From a bacterium 336/3 (lineage in GTDB: Bacteria; Bacteroidota; Bacteroidia; Cytophagales; Thermonemataceae): a stretch of 64,000 nucleotides of DNA. The stretch is from assembly GCA_001281695.1 (NCBI GenBank), contig LJIE01000001.1:3433521-3497520 (forward strand). Direction: 5' to 3'. The notes beneath the pieces are model-generated. The model saw only the letters and a list, made by a program, of their open reading frames with translations. It was not told the origin of the DNA and searched no databases. Positions 52,628-61,766 of the stretch are shown piece by piece (positions within the stretch are counted from its first letter, which is position 1; every line of letters starts with the position of its first letter). The position numbers and the translations under genes are program-made.

Positions 52628-53839
52628 ATGAACAGTACTTCTAGTAAAACCCTTTTATCTCAAAGAGTTATTGAATTACACGAATCTCAAACTTTGGAAA
52701 TGGCTGCCAAAGCTCGTGAATTAGAAGCAAAAGGCGTTGATGTGATTAAATTAAGTTTAGGAGAGCCTGATTTTAATACTCCTGACCATATCAAAGCTGC
52801 TGCAAAAAAAGCCATAGACGATAATTTTTCTTTTTATACCCCTGTTCCTGCTATTTTAGATCTTCGTAAAGCAATTGCTGAAAAACTCAATAGAGATAAT
52901 CAGTTAGATATGAAAGCTGAGAACATTGTAGTTTCTACTGGAGCAAAGCAGGCTCTTATCAATGCTATTTTGGCACTTATAAACCCTGGTGATGAGGTGA
53001 TTGTATTTGCACCTTATTGGGTAAGTTATATCCCAATGATACAACTTGCTGAAGGAAAAGCCGTTATTGTAAACGGAAAAATAGAAAATGGCTTTAAAGT
53101 AAACCCTGATGATCTAAAAAAAGCCATTACGCCCAAAACAAAAGCTGTTTTATATTCTTCGCCTTCAAATCCAACAGGTACCGTTTATACCAAAGAAGAA
53201 CTAAAAGCTTTTGCTGATATTATAGCACCTCACGAAAATATTTATATTATTGCTGATGAAATTTATGAATACATCACTTTCGAGGGAAATTATTGGAGTA
53301 TTGGAGCTTTTGAGAATGTGAAAAATAGAACTGTAACTGTAAACGGTTTTTCTAAAGGCTATGCCATGACAGGCTGGAGAGTGGGTTATTTGGCAGCCCC
53401 TAAAGAAATTGCTGATGCCTGTAACAAAATCCAAGGGCAATTTACTTCTGCAACTTGCTCTATTGCCCAAAAAGCTGCTTTGGCTGCTATTACTGGTGGT
53501 ACAGAGTCTATTCATGTTATGAAAGAAGCTTATTTACGTAGAAGAAATTTAGTTTTAGAACTTATCAAAGAAATTCCTGCTATCAAAACGTATGTACCTC
53601 AAGGAGCATTTTATTTATTTCCTGATGTAAGTGCGTATTTTGGAAAATCGGATGGTGAAACCACCATTAAGACATCTAATGATTTGTGTATGTATCTACT
53701 CAATAAAGCTCATGTAGCACTTGTAGATGGTGAAGGTTTTGGAGCTCCTGAGTGTATCCGTATTTCTTTTGCAGCTTCTGATGAAAGTCTCAAGGAAGCC
53801 ATCAGAAGAATGAAAGAAGCTTTGGATAAATTAAAATAA
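52628..53839 (+). CDS. Class I pyridoxal-phosphate aminotransferase (aspartate-type)
   Basis: 403 aa. Fold-type I signatures: VIKLSLGEPDFNTPDHIKAAA, FYTPVPAILDLRKAIAEKL, STGAKQALINAILAL, YSSPSNPTGTVYTKEEL, IIADEIYEYITF and the PLP-lysine segment VNGFSKGYAMTGWRVGY. This is the subgroup Iγ to which thermophile aspartate and aspartate/prephenate aminotransferases belong. It transfers amino groups between aspartate (or arogenate precursor) and 2-oxoglutarate. Substrate breadth cannot be told from sequence. Confidence 0.9.
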   Translation: MNSTSSKTLLSQRVIELHESQTLEMAAKARELEAKGVDVIKLSLGEPDFNTPDHIKAAAKKAIDDNFSFYTPVPAILDLRKAIAEKLNRDNQLDMKAENIVVSTGAKQALINAILALINPGDEVIVFAPYWVSYIPMIQLAEGKAVIVNGKIENGFKVNPDDLKKAITPKTKAVLYSSPSNPTGTVYTKEELKAFADIIAPHENIYIIADEIYEYITFEGNYWSIGAFENVKNRTVTVNGFSKGYAMTGWRVGYLAAPKEIADACNKIQGQFTSATCSIAQKAALAAITGGTESIHVMKEAYLRRRNLVLELIKEIPAIKTYVPQGAFYLFPDVSAYFGKSDGETTIKTSNDLCMYLLNKAHVALVDGEGFGAPECIRISFAASDESLKEAIRRMKEALDKLK

Positions 53840-53900
53840 TTAGATTCCAATATTGTTTCTTGATAATTACAACTTAATTTTCACTAAAAAATTTATTTTT

Positions 53901-54182
53901 ATGAGCGATAAACATGGCGATTCTCGCAAAGGACTAATGGTCAATTCTGGTTTGTTTTTAGGTGCAGGAGCATTTTTAGTAGCGACTTCCATTACAGAAA
54001 TTACTACAGATTCTACATTTCTTGGAATTCTCACTTTGGTAGCAGGAGCAGGCATTGGCATACCTTATATGCTGAAAGCGTGGAAATCTTTTTCCAACTT
54101 AGAATATGGAGAAACCATGAAAAATGGCATTATCTCATGGATTGCTCCTGCAGGAGCAGCACTCATTAACTTTTTAACTTAA
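53901..54182 (+). CDS. Small Bacteroidota membrane protein of unknown function
   Basis: 93 aa from ATG 53901. A charged start (MSDKHGDSRKGL) followed by three hydrophobic segments: SGLFLGAGAFLVATSI, FLGILTLVAGAGIGIPYML and GIISWIAPAGAALINFL. A promoter-like pair TTG (53853) and TAATTTTC (53875) with a 19-base spacer lies just before it and argues against the longer frame at 53853. Family not recognised; probably an inner-membrane protein. Confidence 0.6.
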   Translation: MSDKHGDSRKGLMVNSGLFLGAGAFLVATSITEITTDSTFLGILTLVAGAGIGIPYMLKAWKSFSNLEYGETMKNGIISWIAPAGAALINFLT

Positions 54183-54207
54183 TATTTGATAATCCATAAA
54201 TTACTAT

Positions 54208-54236
54208 AAACCTTCAAGAAATCTTGAAGGTTTTAA
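54208..54236 (+). terminator. Terminator upstream of lpdA
   Basis: AAACCTTCAAG, loop AAAT, CTTGAAGGTTTT. It ends the small membrane-protein gene and shows that an in-frame lpdA start at 54224 is not used. Confidence 0.8.
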
Positions 54237-54268
54237 AATGTTTTTTCACTTTTAATTTCAATCGTTCT

Positions 54269-55669
54269 ATGCAATATGATGTAACCGTGATAGGCTCAGG
54301 ACCAGGTGGTTATGTAGCTGCTATTCGTGCTGCTCAGCTTGGACTGAAAACAGCCATTATCGAAAAATACAATACTTTAGGAGGTACTTGTTTGAATGTG
54401 GGCTGTATCCCTTCAAAAGCTCTTTTAGATTCTTCTGAACACTACTACAATGCAACACATACTTTTGAGCAACATGGTATCAAAGTAAAAAGTGTAGATG
54501 TAGATTTTACCCAAATGATTAAGCGTAAAGCAGATGTCGTAAAAATGACTTGTGATGGCGTAAAATTCTTGATGGATAAAAACAAAATTACAGTCTATAC
54601 TGGTGTTGGCTCTTTCGTTGATAAAAACACAATCAAAATTACCAAAGCAGATGGCTCAACAGAGCAAATTACAACCAAAAATGTAATTATTGCCACTGGA
54701 TCTAAGCCTTCTACATTGCCAACCATGCCCATAGATAAAAAAAGAGTGATTACATCTACTGAGGCTTTAACTCTTGAAAAACAACCCAAATCCTTGATTG
54801 TCATTGGGGCTGGTGTTATTGGTGCTGAATTGGGTTCGGTGTATGCTCGTATTGGTACCAAAGTAACCATGATAGAGTATGCTGCATCTATGATTCCTAC
54901 CATGGATAGTACAATGGGCAAAGAACTTTTCAAAGCAACTAAAAAACTGGGTATAGATTTTTATTTCAGTCATAAAGTAACTTCTGTAGAAAATAAAGGA
55001 AAAGAAGTTGTTGTAAAAGCTGATAATGCAAAAGGCGAAAGCGTAGAATTTAAAGCTGAATATTGTTTAATTTCTATTGGCAGAAAGCCCTATACTGAAG
55101 GTCTGGCATTGGAAAATGCAGGTTTACAAGTTGATGAAAAAGGTAGAATTCCTGTAAACGACCATTTAGAAACATCTGTACAAGGTATTTATGCCATTGG
55201 TGATGTGATAAAAGGTGCTATGCTTGCTCATAAAGCTGAAGAAGAAGGTGTGATGGTTGCTGAATTCTTAGCAGGACAAAAGCCTCATATCAATTATCTT
55301 CTTATTCCTAATGTGGTTTATACTTGGCCAGAAGTGGCTGGTGTAGGCTACACAGAAGAAGAACTCAAGAAAAACGGAACACCTTACAAAGTGGGACAAT
55401 TCCCTTACAGAGCTTTAGGAAGAGCCAGAGCATCTATGGATATTGATGGTCTTGTAAAAGTGCTTGCTCACAAAGATACAGACGAAATTTTAGGAATGCA
55501 TATCATTGGAGCTAGAGCTGCCGATATGATTGCCGTAGGCGTAACTGCTATGGAGTTTAGAGCCTCTGCTGAAGACATTGCTCGACAAAGCCATGCCCAC
55601 CCTACCTACATGGAAGCTGTAAAAGAAGCCTGCCTTGCAGCGACCGAAAACAGACCTATTCATATTTAA
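54269..55669 (+). CDS. lpdA: Dihydrolipoyl dehydrogenase
   Basis: 466 aa from ATG 54269 (MQYDVTVIGSGPGGYVAAIRAAQ). The redox-active disulfide is GGTCLNVGCIPSKALL, the NAD-binding motif is VIGAGVIGAELGSVYARIG, and the second FAD motif is GIYAIGDVIKG. The C-terminal dimerisation domain holds the catalytic His-Glu in SHAHPTYMEAVKEAC. It reoxidises dihydrolipoamide of the pyruvate and 2-oxoglutarate dehydrogenase complexes and the glycine cleavage system. Located alone, away from E1/E2 genes. Confidence 0.96.
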   Translation: MQYDVTVIGSGPGGYVAAIRAAQLGLKTAIIEKYNTLGGTCLNVGCIPSKALLDSSEHYYNATHTFEQHGIKVKSVDVDFTQMIKRKADVVKMTCDGVKFLMDKNKITVYTGVGSFVDKNTIKITKADGSTEQITTKNVIIATGSKPSTLPTMPIDKKRVITSTEALTLEKQPKSLIVIGAGVIGAELGSVYARIGTKVTMIEYAASMIPTMDSTMGKELFKATKKLGIDFYFSHKVTSVENKGKEVVVKADNAKGESVEFKAEYCLISIGRKPYTEGLALENAGLQVDEKGRIPVNDHLETSVQGIYAIGDVIKGAMLAHKAEEEGVMVAEFLAGQKPHINYLLIPNVVYTWPEVAGVGYTEEELKKNGTPYKVGQFPYRALGRARASMDIDGLVKVLAHKDTDEILGMHIIGARAADMIAVGVTAMEFRASAEDIARQSHAHPTYMEAVKEACLAATENRPIHI

Positions 55670-55680
55670 AAGTGATTCAA

Positions 55681-55710
55681 AAAGCGATTTAATAAATCGC
55701 TTTTTTTATT
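55681..55710 (+). terminator. Terminator after lpdA
   Basis: AAAGCGATTT, short loop, AAATCGCTTT followed by a T run. Confidence 0.82.
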
Positions 55711-55792
55711 TAATAAATTATTAAAAAATATTGTTTATTTGAATAAACATTGTTTTATTTAATATACTTATTTTCTGTAAAATATTCATTTT

Positions 55793-56935
55793 ATGAATAA
55801 TGATATTCAATATCTAACTCAAAAGTTAGAAGAAATACAAAAGCAACTTTCACACAAAGAGTTACTTGTTGATAATATTTTAGAAAGCACGCTGGCAGGT
55901 TATTGGGATTGGCATATCCCTGATAATTATGAATATTTAAGCCCTACATTCAAAAAAATGTTTGGTTATGAAGATGACGAAATGCCTAATGCTCCAGAAT
56001 CGTGGCAGAAAATTATTTATCCTGAAGATTTAAACGCATTATTTATGCTTTATGAAAAGCATGTTGAATCGAAAGGAATATTTCCTTTTGATATGGAAGC
56101 TCGTTATTTTCATAAAGATGGCTCTACTGTTTGGGTATATTGCAGAGGAAAAGTAATAGAATGGGATGACAATGGGAACCCTTTAAGGATGGTAGGTAGC
56201 CATATAGATATTACTAAATTAAAGAGAAGTGAAGAAATAGAAAAATATGCTCGCCAATTAGAACTTAAAAATAAAGAATTAGAGCAATTTGCTTATGTAA
56301 CCTCACACGATTTACAAGAGCCTTTAAGAACTATCAATAGTTTTACCCACTTACTTGAAGAACAGTACAAGGATCAGCTAGATGAGTCTGCCAATAAATA
56401 CTTATTCTATTTATCTCAAGCTTCTAATAGAATGAGTTCCCTTATTAAAGATTTATTAGACTACTCTAGAATTGGTGTAAATAAAGAAAAAAGTATAGTA
56501 GATTGTAATATCTTAATAAGATTGGTTCAAGAAGATTTTGAACCCAAAATTAATGAGATTGGAGCTACTCTAAAAATAGAAAATCTTCCTTTGGTTCATG
56601 GATATGAAACTGACTTACGTTTGTTGTTTCAAAATATTTTATCCAACGCTCTTAAGTTTAGAAGAAAAGAAGAGCCTCTTTCTATTAAGGTTTCAGCTAT
56701 ACAAGAAGATAAATTTTGGAAGTTTGCTTTTCAAGATAACGGGATAGGGATTGCTCCTAATCATAAAGAAAAAATTTTCACTATTTTTCAAAGACTTCAT
56801 AACCAAAGTGATTATGAAGGTACAGGAATTGGTCTAGCTCATTGTAAGAAAATAGTAGATTCACATGGTGGAAAAATTTGGGTTCAATCAGAGTTGAACG
56901 CAGGCAGTATTTTTTATTTTACTATACCTATTTAA
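55793..56935 (+). CDS. PAS-domain sensor histidine kinase
   Basis: 380 aa, no membrane helix, so cytoplasmic. A coiled coil (1-25) and one PAS/PAC domain (about 28-145, GYWDWHIPDNYEYLSPTFKKMFGY, GNPLRMVGSHIDITKLK) precede HisKA with the phospho-His in YVTSHDLQEPLRTINSFTHLL and a HATPase with N box LLFQNILSNALKFR, G1 FQDNGIGIAP and G2 YEGTGIGLAHCKKI. This is the kinase type found with phytochrome-like and Rcp1 receivers. The partner receiver gene starts five bases after the stop. Confidence 0.93.
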   Translation: MNNDIQYLTQKLEEIQKQLSHKELLVDNILESTLAGYWDWHIPDNYEYLSPTFKKMFGYEDDEMPNAPESWQKIIYPEDLNALFMLYEKHVESKGIFPFDMEARYFHKDGSTVWVYCRGKVIEWDDNGNPLRMVGSHIDITKLKRSEEIEKYARQLELKNKELEQFAYVTSHDLQEPLRTINSFTHLLEEQYKDQLDESANKYLFYLSQASNRMSSLIKDLLDYSRIGVNKEKSIVDCNILIRLVQEDFEPKINEIGATLKIENLPLVHGYETDLRLLFQNILSNALKFRRKEEPLSIKVSAIQEDKFWKFAFQDNGIGIAPNHKEKIFTIFQRLHNQSDYEGTGIGLAHCKKIVDSHGGKIWVQSELNAGSIFYFTIPI

Positions 56936-56940
56936 AATAT

Positions 56941-57333
56941 ATGAACAAGAAAATAAATTCAATTCTTTTAATTGATGATGATGAGCCAACCAACTTTCTT
57001 CATGAATTAGTTATAAAAAAGTCTAATTGTGTAGAAAACTGTGTTGTGATGCCTGGTGGTCAGAAAGCTCTTGATTATCTTCATGTTGGGAAAATTCCAA
57101 ACCTTATTTTTTTAGATATCAATATGCCTGCTATGAATGGTTGGGAGTTTTTAGAGGCTTTTAGAAATACCAATATATCTCAAAAAGATGAAATTGTGAT
57201 TATTATGCTTACCACCTCTTTGAATCCTGATGAAGAAGAAAAGTCGAAATCATTCAAAGAAGTTCAAGACTTTAAAAGAAAACCTCTTACTAACACTATG
57301 TTGCAGGAGATTATTGAAAAACATTTTAAATAG
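56941..57333 (+). CDS. Single-domain response regulator (Rcp1-like)
   Basis: 130 aa from ATG 56941 (MNKKINSILLIDDDEPTNFL). A CheY-like receiver with the acidic pair DDD in ILLIDDDEP, phosphoacceptor Asp in LIFLDINMPAMNGWEF, the switch residue Thr in IIMLTTSLNPDEE and Lys in DFKRKPLT. No output domain. It is the cognate partner of the adjacent kinase and should act by protein contact or phosphorelay. A start at 56878 would overlap the kinase and is rejected. Confidence 0.92.
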   Translation: MNKKINSILLIDDDEPTNFLHELVIKKSNCVENCVVMPGGQKALDYLHVGKIPNLIFLDINMPAMNGWEFLEAFRNTNISQKDEIVIIMLTTSLNPDEEEKSKSFKEVQDFKRKPLTNTMLQEIIEKHFK

Positions 57334-57389
57334 ACATTTTGATATCATTATGTTAAGACACAAAACTTTGTTTGGTATAAATATAATCT

Positions 57390-57420
57390 TTTGTCTTTTT
57401 CCTTAAAATCTATAAATTTG
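57390..57420 (+). promoter_or_regulatory. Bacteroidota-type promoter for the acyl-CoA dehydrogenase gene
   Basis: TTTG (57390-57393), a 19-base spacer and TAAATTTG (57413-57420), 36 bases before the ATG: one of the best matches in the window. Confidence 0.7.
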
Positions 57421-57456
57421 TTCCTGTTTTTTATTTAAACCTCAAATGCTAAAAAT

Positions 57457-58620
57457 ATGGCTGTTCAGACAATGCAAGGACTTAATTTTCATCTGACTGA
57501 AGAACAATTAGAAGTACAAAAAGCTGCAAAAGAATTTGCTCAAAGAGAGCTTCTCGCTGGTGTAATTGAAAGAGATGACCAACAAAAATTTCCTTATGAG
57601 CAAGTAAAAAAAATGGGAGAACTTGGTTTCATGGGTATGATGGTATCTCCTACCTACAATGGTGGTGGTATGGATACGATTTCGTATGTACTTGCTATGG
57701 AAGAAATTTCTAAAATAGATGCTTCTGCTTCTGTTTGTATGTCAGTAAACAACTCATTGGTTTGCTGGGGTTTAGAGAAATTTGGAACAGAAGAACAAAA
57801 ACAAAAATACTTAACAAAACTTGCTACTGGTGAAGTGATTGGGGCATTTTGCCTTTCAGAACCTGAAGCAGGTTCTGATGCAACTTCTCAGCGTACCACA
57901 GCAGAAGACAAAGGCGATTATTATCTTGTAAATGGTGTAAAAAACTGGATTACAAATGGTAACAGTGCTTCTGTGTACTTGGTAATGTGCCAGACACACC
58001 CCGAAAAAGCTCACAAGGGTATCAACTGCCTGATTGTAGAAAAAGGTATGGAAGGTTTTGTCGTTGGTAAAAAAGAAGATAAAATGGGTATCAGAGGTTC
58101 TGACACACATAGTTTGATGTTTACAGACGTAAAAGTACCTAAAGCCAACAGAATTGGTGAAGATGGCTTCGGATTCCGTTTTGCCATGGAAACACTCAAT
58201 GGTGGTCGTATAGGTATTGCTGCACAAGCTTTGGGTATTGCCTCTGGAGCTTATGAACTTGCTCTTGCATATTCTAAAGAGCGTAAAGCATTTGGTAAAT
58301 TATTACACGAACACCAAGGCATTCAGTTTAAATTGGCTGAAATGTACACCAAAATTGAAGCTGCAAGATTAATGATTTATAAAGCTGCTTTCTTGAAAGA
58401 TAACAAAGAAGATTTTGCTTTGGCTGCTGCTGCTGCTAAACTGTATGCTTCTGAAATTGCCCAAGAAGTAACTACGGAAGCTGTACAAATTCATGGTGGA
58501 TATGGTTATGTAAAAGAATTCCATGTTGAGCGTTTGATGCGTGATGCAAAAATTACACAAATCTATGAAGGAACATCAGAAGTGCAGAAAATCGTAATTG
58601 CTCGCAGTGTCTTGAAATAG
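57457..58620 (+). CDS. Acyl-CoA dehydrogenase
   Basis: 387 aa FAD enzyme. Signatures: GAFCLSEPEAGSDATSQRTTA and YVLAMEEISKIDASASVCMSVNN in the β-domain/N-terminal part, DKMGIRGSDTHSLMFTDV, and the C-terminal RKAFGKLLHEHQGIQFKLAEM and QIHGGYGYVKEFHVERLMRDAKITQIYEGTSEVQKIVIAR with the catalytic Glu in YEGTSE. This is the short/medium-chain (butyryl-CoA) group. It makes the first double bond in fatty-acid or branched-chain amino-acid catabolism. Single gene with a strong promoter and terminator. Confidence 0.95.
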   Translation: MAVQTMQGLNFHLTEEQLEVQKAAKEFAQRELLAGVIERDDQQKFPYEQVKKMGELGFMGMMVSPTYNGGGMDTISYVLAMEEISKIDASASVCMSVNNSLVCWGLEKFGTEEQKQKYLTKLATGEVIGAFCLSEPEAGSDATSQRTTAEDKGDYYLVNGVKNWITNGNSASVYLVMCQTHPEKAHKGINCLIVEKGMEGFVVGKKEDKMGIRGSDTHSLMFTDVKVPKANRIGEDGFGFRFAMETLNGGRIGIAAQALGIASGAYELALAYSKERKAFGKLLHEHQGIQFKLAEMYTKIEAARLMIYKAAFLKDNKEDFALAAAAAKLYASEIAQEVTTEAVQIHGGYGYVKEFHVERLMRDAKITQIYEGTSEVQKIVIARSVLK

Positions 58621-58645
58621 TCCTATAAAAATAGTTTTTAAATAT

Positions 58646-58687
58646 AAAAATCGGTATCAGATACTAAAAATATCTATACCGATTTTT
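58646..58687 (+). terminator. Terminator after the acyl-CoA dehydrogenase gene
   Basis: AAAAATCGGTATCAGATA, loop, TATCTATACCGATTTTT; a long stem with small mismatch, its T run merging into the next promoter. Confidence 0.82.
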
Positions 58688-58716
58688 GTTTTTTCAAAAA
58701 AATACAATTATATTTG
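58685..58716 (+). promoter_or_regulatory. Bacteroidota-type promoter for the AraC-family gene
   Basis: TTTG at 58685-58688 (inside the T run of the preceding terminator), a 20-base spacer and TATATTTG at 58709-58716, 39 bases before the ATG. Confidence 0.65.
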
Positions 58717-58755
58717 GGCAATAAAAATATAACAAAACAAAGATGAAAGCCCGTT

Positions 58756-59685
58756 ATGGAAGATTATAATAAAATCATAGAGTCTTTGAATGTGAAGTTT
58801 CTCAAAGCTAAAAACTTCAAATTGCTCAATCCTTTTTCTATCAGTAATTTTTATGATATAGAAAATACATTGTTACTATTACATGATGGAGATATTACCT
58901 TGAAACTTGGTGAGGAAGAATTAAAAGCCCGCCCTGGTGATATTTTGTTTGTTCCAGCAGGTAAACAAACTCACATTATTTATGGACAAGGTGAAAATAA
59001 TTTACTCAACAACGAAAAGTTTATAACCAGCCGAGAAAAATATTTTCAAGCAAACCAAGACCCCAAACTTGTTGGGAATATCAAGAACTCATTTAGTTAT
59101 ATCACCTTCAATGCAAAACTTTTCGACTCTGTCAATTTCTTTACAAGCTTGAATATCCCTGCATTTGTAATTCGTCAGAATCCTACAGTTTCTCACTTAA
59201 TTATTGAAGTGGTATTAGAATCTTTGGCTAATTCGTATGGAAAGGAACGCATCCAAAAAATAAAAACAGAATTGATAGTCATTGAGGTCATGCGTTATGT
59301 GCTTGAAAACAGCTTGTTTGTAGAGCAATTGGCTACCAACAGTACTTATTTCAAAGACCCTCGACTGCTCGAAATATTCAGTTATATCAAGAAGTATTTG
59401 GGTGGAGATTTATCTAATAAGGTGCTTGCCAGTGTTGCCAATGTATCGGAAGATTATGTTGGGCAATATTTTAAGTTTTTGACAGGCATCAATCCACAAG
59501 ATTATATTGAGTATCAGCGTATGGAAAAAGCTGTGGATTTACTCAAAACCACCAAGAAGAGTGTCCGAGAAATTGGTAAAGATGTAGGTTATAAAGATAC
59601 TGCTTATTTCTGTCGCCGTTTCAAAATGATGTTTGGCTTGCCCGCAGGTAAAATGCGTAAAAGAGAAGCTATCGCTGAGGACTAG
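58756..59685 (+). CDS. AraC-family transcriptional regulator
   Basis: 309 aa. An N-terminal cupin (about 35-100, LLLLHDGDITLKLGEEELKARPGDILFVPAG) and a C-terminal double HTH (about 205-305, LSNKVLASVANVSEDYVGQYFKFLTGINPQDYIEYQRMEKAVDLL, SVREIGKDVGYKDTAYFCRRFKMMFG). The first HTH lies in ASVANVSEDYVGQYF. Such regulators bind small ligands in the cupin and activate nearby genes. It stands alone with its own promoter; the TPR protein gene starts 54 bases downstream. Confidence 0.93.
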   Translation: MEDYNKIIESLNVKFLKAKNFKLLNPFSISNFYDIENTLLLLHDGDITLKLGEEELKARPGDILFVPAGKQTHIIYGQGENNLLNNEKFITSREKYFQANQDPKLVGNIKNSFSYITFNAKLFDSVNFFTSLNIPAFVIRQNPTVSHLIIEVVLESLANSYGKERIQKIKTELIVIEVMRYVLENSLFVEQLATNSTYFKDPRLLEIFSYIKKYLGGDLSNKVLASVANVSEDYVGQYFKFLTGINPQDYIEYQRMEKAVDLLKTTKKSVREIGKDVGYKDTAYFCRRFKMMFGLPAGKMRKREAIAED

Positions 59686-59739
59686 AAATTTAATGAAAAA
59701 CTTGAAATTCTTTAGTTTTCACAAAATCATTATAAATTC

Positions 59740-60696
59740 ATGAGACTTTTTTTATTGATTAGTGCCTTATTTTTATGTTCTATATCTGCTCAAGCCTGCT
59801 TGAATGGCGAAACAAAAATATTAAAGAATGGAGCTTTCATTTATGAAGATTATGAAGGCATGATACCTCATGGGCATCAGTTCGTTGGTATTTCTCAACT
59901 AGATGAAGTAAACCGTGAGTTGGATAGTCTTTATAAAAAAACAAAGGATATAGATTATCTTTCCGATAAAGGCTATGTATTGATTTTACAAGGCAAATAT
60001 CAAGAAGCTATTAATTTGTATTTAGAAATTGAAAAGATTAAACCCAATCGTTACTCTACAGCTTCTAATATTGGTACAGCTTATGAGCTAATTGGTAATA
60101 ATCAAAAAGCTTTAGAATGGATAAAAAAATCTGTTCAAATAGATAAAGAGTCTCATAATGGTTCGGAGTGGTTGCATGTTAAAATTTTAGAAGCAAAAAT
60201 TAAAGGAGATGCTTACATAACAAGTTCATTTCTTTTAAATACAGATTTTGGTACAAATGAAAAACCAATTACAAACCTATCAACAAAAGAGCTTTTAGAA
60301 TTACAAAAAGCTTTATATTACCAACTTAATGAGCGTGTTTCTTTTATCAAAAAAGAAAATAAAATTGTTGCGTTACTTATGTTTGATTTAGGCAATGTAT
60401 TTTTTCTTATTAATAACGATGTTGAATCAACTGAAACACTTTATCAAAAAGCTAAAGGATATGGTTTTTCCAACTCATTTCTTGAAAAACGTTTGGCTTT
60501 TATACAGAGTAAAATAAAAAAACATGATGAAAGTACAGACAAAGATATTCCTGTCATTGAGAAAAAAGAACCCATAAAACAAGAAAACACAAAATCCGAA
60601 GGCACAAATAATCTGTATATTTATCTTTTAGGAGCTGTTTTTGCTGTTGGAATTATCCTTTTCATTTTTAGAAAAAAATTCAAAAAGCAAGCTTAA
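59740..60696 (+). CDS. TPR protein with signal peptide and C-terminal membrane helix
   Basis: 318 aa. Signal peptide MRLFLLISALFLCSISAQA, then CLNGETKILKNG. Two or three tetratricopeptide units (about 60-130, DYLSDKGYVLILQGKYQEAINLYLEIEKI, ASNIGTAYELIGNNQKALEWI), a helical middle, and a C-terminal membrane helix (YLLGAVFAVGIILFIF) with a basic end. The bulk of the protein is predicted to be periplasmic, anchored at its C-terminus. The crystallin-J1-like gene starts two bases after the stop, so they are co-transcribed. Function unknown. Confidence 0.75.
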   Translation: MRLFLLISALFLCSISAQACLNGETKILKNGAFIYEDYEGMIPHGHQFVGISQLDEVNRELDSLYKKTKDIDYLSDKGYVLILQGKYQEAINLYLEIEKIKPNRYSTASNIGTAYELIGNNQKALEWIKKSVQIDKESHNGSEWLHVKILEAKIKGDAYITSSFLLNTDFGTNEKPITNLSTKELLELQKALYYQLNERVSFIKKENKIVALLMFDLGNVFFLINNDVESTETLYQKAKGYGFSNSFLEKRLAFIQSKIKKHDESTDKDIPVIEKKEPIKQENTKSEGTNNLYIYLLGAVFAVGIILFIFRKKFKKQA

Positions 60697-60697
60697 A

Positions 60698-61039
60698 ATG
60701 TCCACCACTACTTTATATCGTCCTGTAAGCCAAAAAGAGTTGGATTTAATAGCTCAAGCAGATTGGAAGGCTTTTCCTCCTCGCCTGCCCGAACAGCCTA
60801 TTTTTTATCCAGTTCTGAATGTAGAATATGCCCGTAGAATTACAGTAGAATGGAATATCCCTGCTTATGGCAAGAGTTATGTAACCAAATTTGAAGTAGA
60901 TACAGCGTATCTCTCAAAGTTTGAGGTACAAAATGTGGGTGGAGATGGTATTGATGAGCTTTGGATACCTGCTGAGGAATTAGCAGAATTTAATAGTCAT
61001 ATTGTGGGCAATATTGAAGTTATTGAAACCCACGAATAA
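60698..61039 (+). CDS. ADP-ribosylation/crystallin J1-type small protein
   Basis: 113 aa from ATG 60698, the usual length. It matches the small bacterial family named ADP-ribosylation/crystallin J1: TTLYRPVSQKELDLIAQADWKAFPPRLPEQPIFYPVLNVEYA, then SYVTKFEVDTAYLSKFEVQNVGG and ELWIPAEELAEFNSHIVGNIEVIE. Despite the name, it does not contain the ADP-ribosylglycohydrolase active site and its role is unknown; the fold resembles ART-like sandwiches in some databases. The preceding TPR gene is immediately upstream. Confidence 0.85.
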   Translation: MSTTTLYRPVSQKELDLIAQADWKAFPPRLPEQPIFYPVLNVEYARRITVEWNIPAYGKSYVTKFEVDTAYLSKFEVQNVGGDGIDELWIPAEELAEFNSHIVGNIEVIETHE

Positions 61040-61046
61040 AAAAGTA

Positions 61047-61073
61047 AGGGCGAATGATTATTCGCCCTATTTT
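61047..61073. terminator. Terminator between convergent genes
   Basis: AGGGCGAAT, loop GATT, ATTCGCCCT followed by ATTTTTATTT, between the crystallin-J1 gene and the YcxB-like gene. Confidence 0.82.
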
Positions 61074-61672
61074 TATTTCTTTCCTGTTTTTTGAGCTACT
61101 CCATTGTTCTGAACGTTTACTTTGGTTGTAACATTTTTGGTAGGAGTATTTTTATTATCTGTATTTTCTATTTTTTCAGTTGTCTGAATGAGGTTTTTTC
61201 TACCCAAAATGGCTTCTAAAAATTTCATTTCACCATCCGAATTAAATATTTTAAAAGGAAAATGTAAAAATTGAGCCTTAGAAATTACCAGTACAAATGC
61301 CTCTGCTGTTTTGTATGCCTCCTGAATCATTTCCCATTTAATTACCATACCTTCTTGTTGGGTTTTCTTAATCAAGATTTGCTGGCTTGTGATTTCATAC
61401 ATAAATTTCTCAAACATCACCTTATTTTGTGGCATCTGAGGGATACCTGTATATTGTATCCACCAAAAAAGATACCAACCCCAAGCACCAACAGGAGCAA
61501 GTGTATAAATCCACCAGTTTTTATACCCCAACACATTGATTAAAACATTGAGAAGTACGATACCCCCAAAAATTGCAGCAGGCAACCACCATTGTCTCTT
61601 GAACATATAACGCATACCTAAACGGCGATAGGTCTTTGTTGGCAATTCGTATTTTTTAGTTTTTATGAGCAT
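61073..61672 (-). CDS. YcxB-like membrane protein
   Basis: 199 aa from ATG 61672 (MLIKTKKYELPTKTYRRLG); a start 20 codons earlier is possible. Two membrane helices (WWLPAAIFGGIVLLNVLI and WWIYTLAPVGAWGWYLFWW), then the YcxB-like PH-type domain: FEKFMYEITSQQILIKKTQQEGMVIKWEMIQEAYKTAEAFVLVIS and FLHFPFKIFNSDGEMKFLEAIL. A Thr/Asn/Lys-rich tail ends the protein. Family function is unknown. Confidence 0.72.
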   Translation of the reverse strand: MLIKTKKYELPTKTYRRLGMRYMFKRQWWLPAAIFGGIVLLNVLINVLGYKNWWIYTLAPVGAWGWYLFWWIQYTGIPQMPQNKVMFEKFMYEITSQQILIKKTQQEGMVIKWEMIQEAYKTAEAFVLVISKAQFLHFPFKIFNSDGEMKFLEAILGRKNLIQTTEKIENTDNKNTPTKNVTTKVNVQNNGVAQKTGKK

Positions 61673-61766
61673 TTGTGTAAATATTTTCGCAAATTTAGGA
61701 AGATTTTTGAACATCTCTATACATCTTTGCAAAATAATCTGACACCATTTTTTAACTTATACAATT

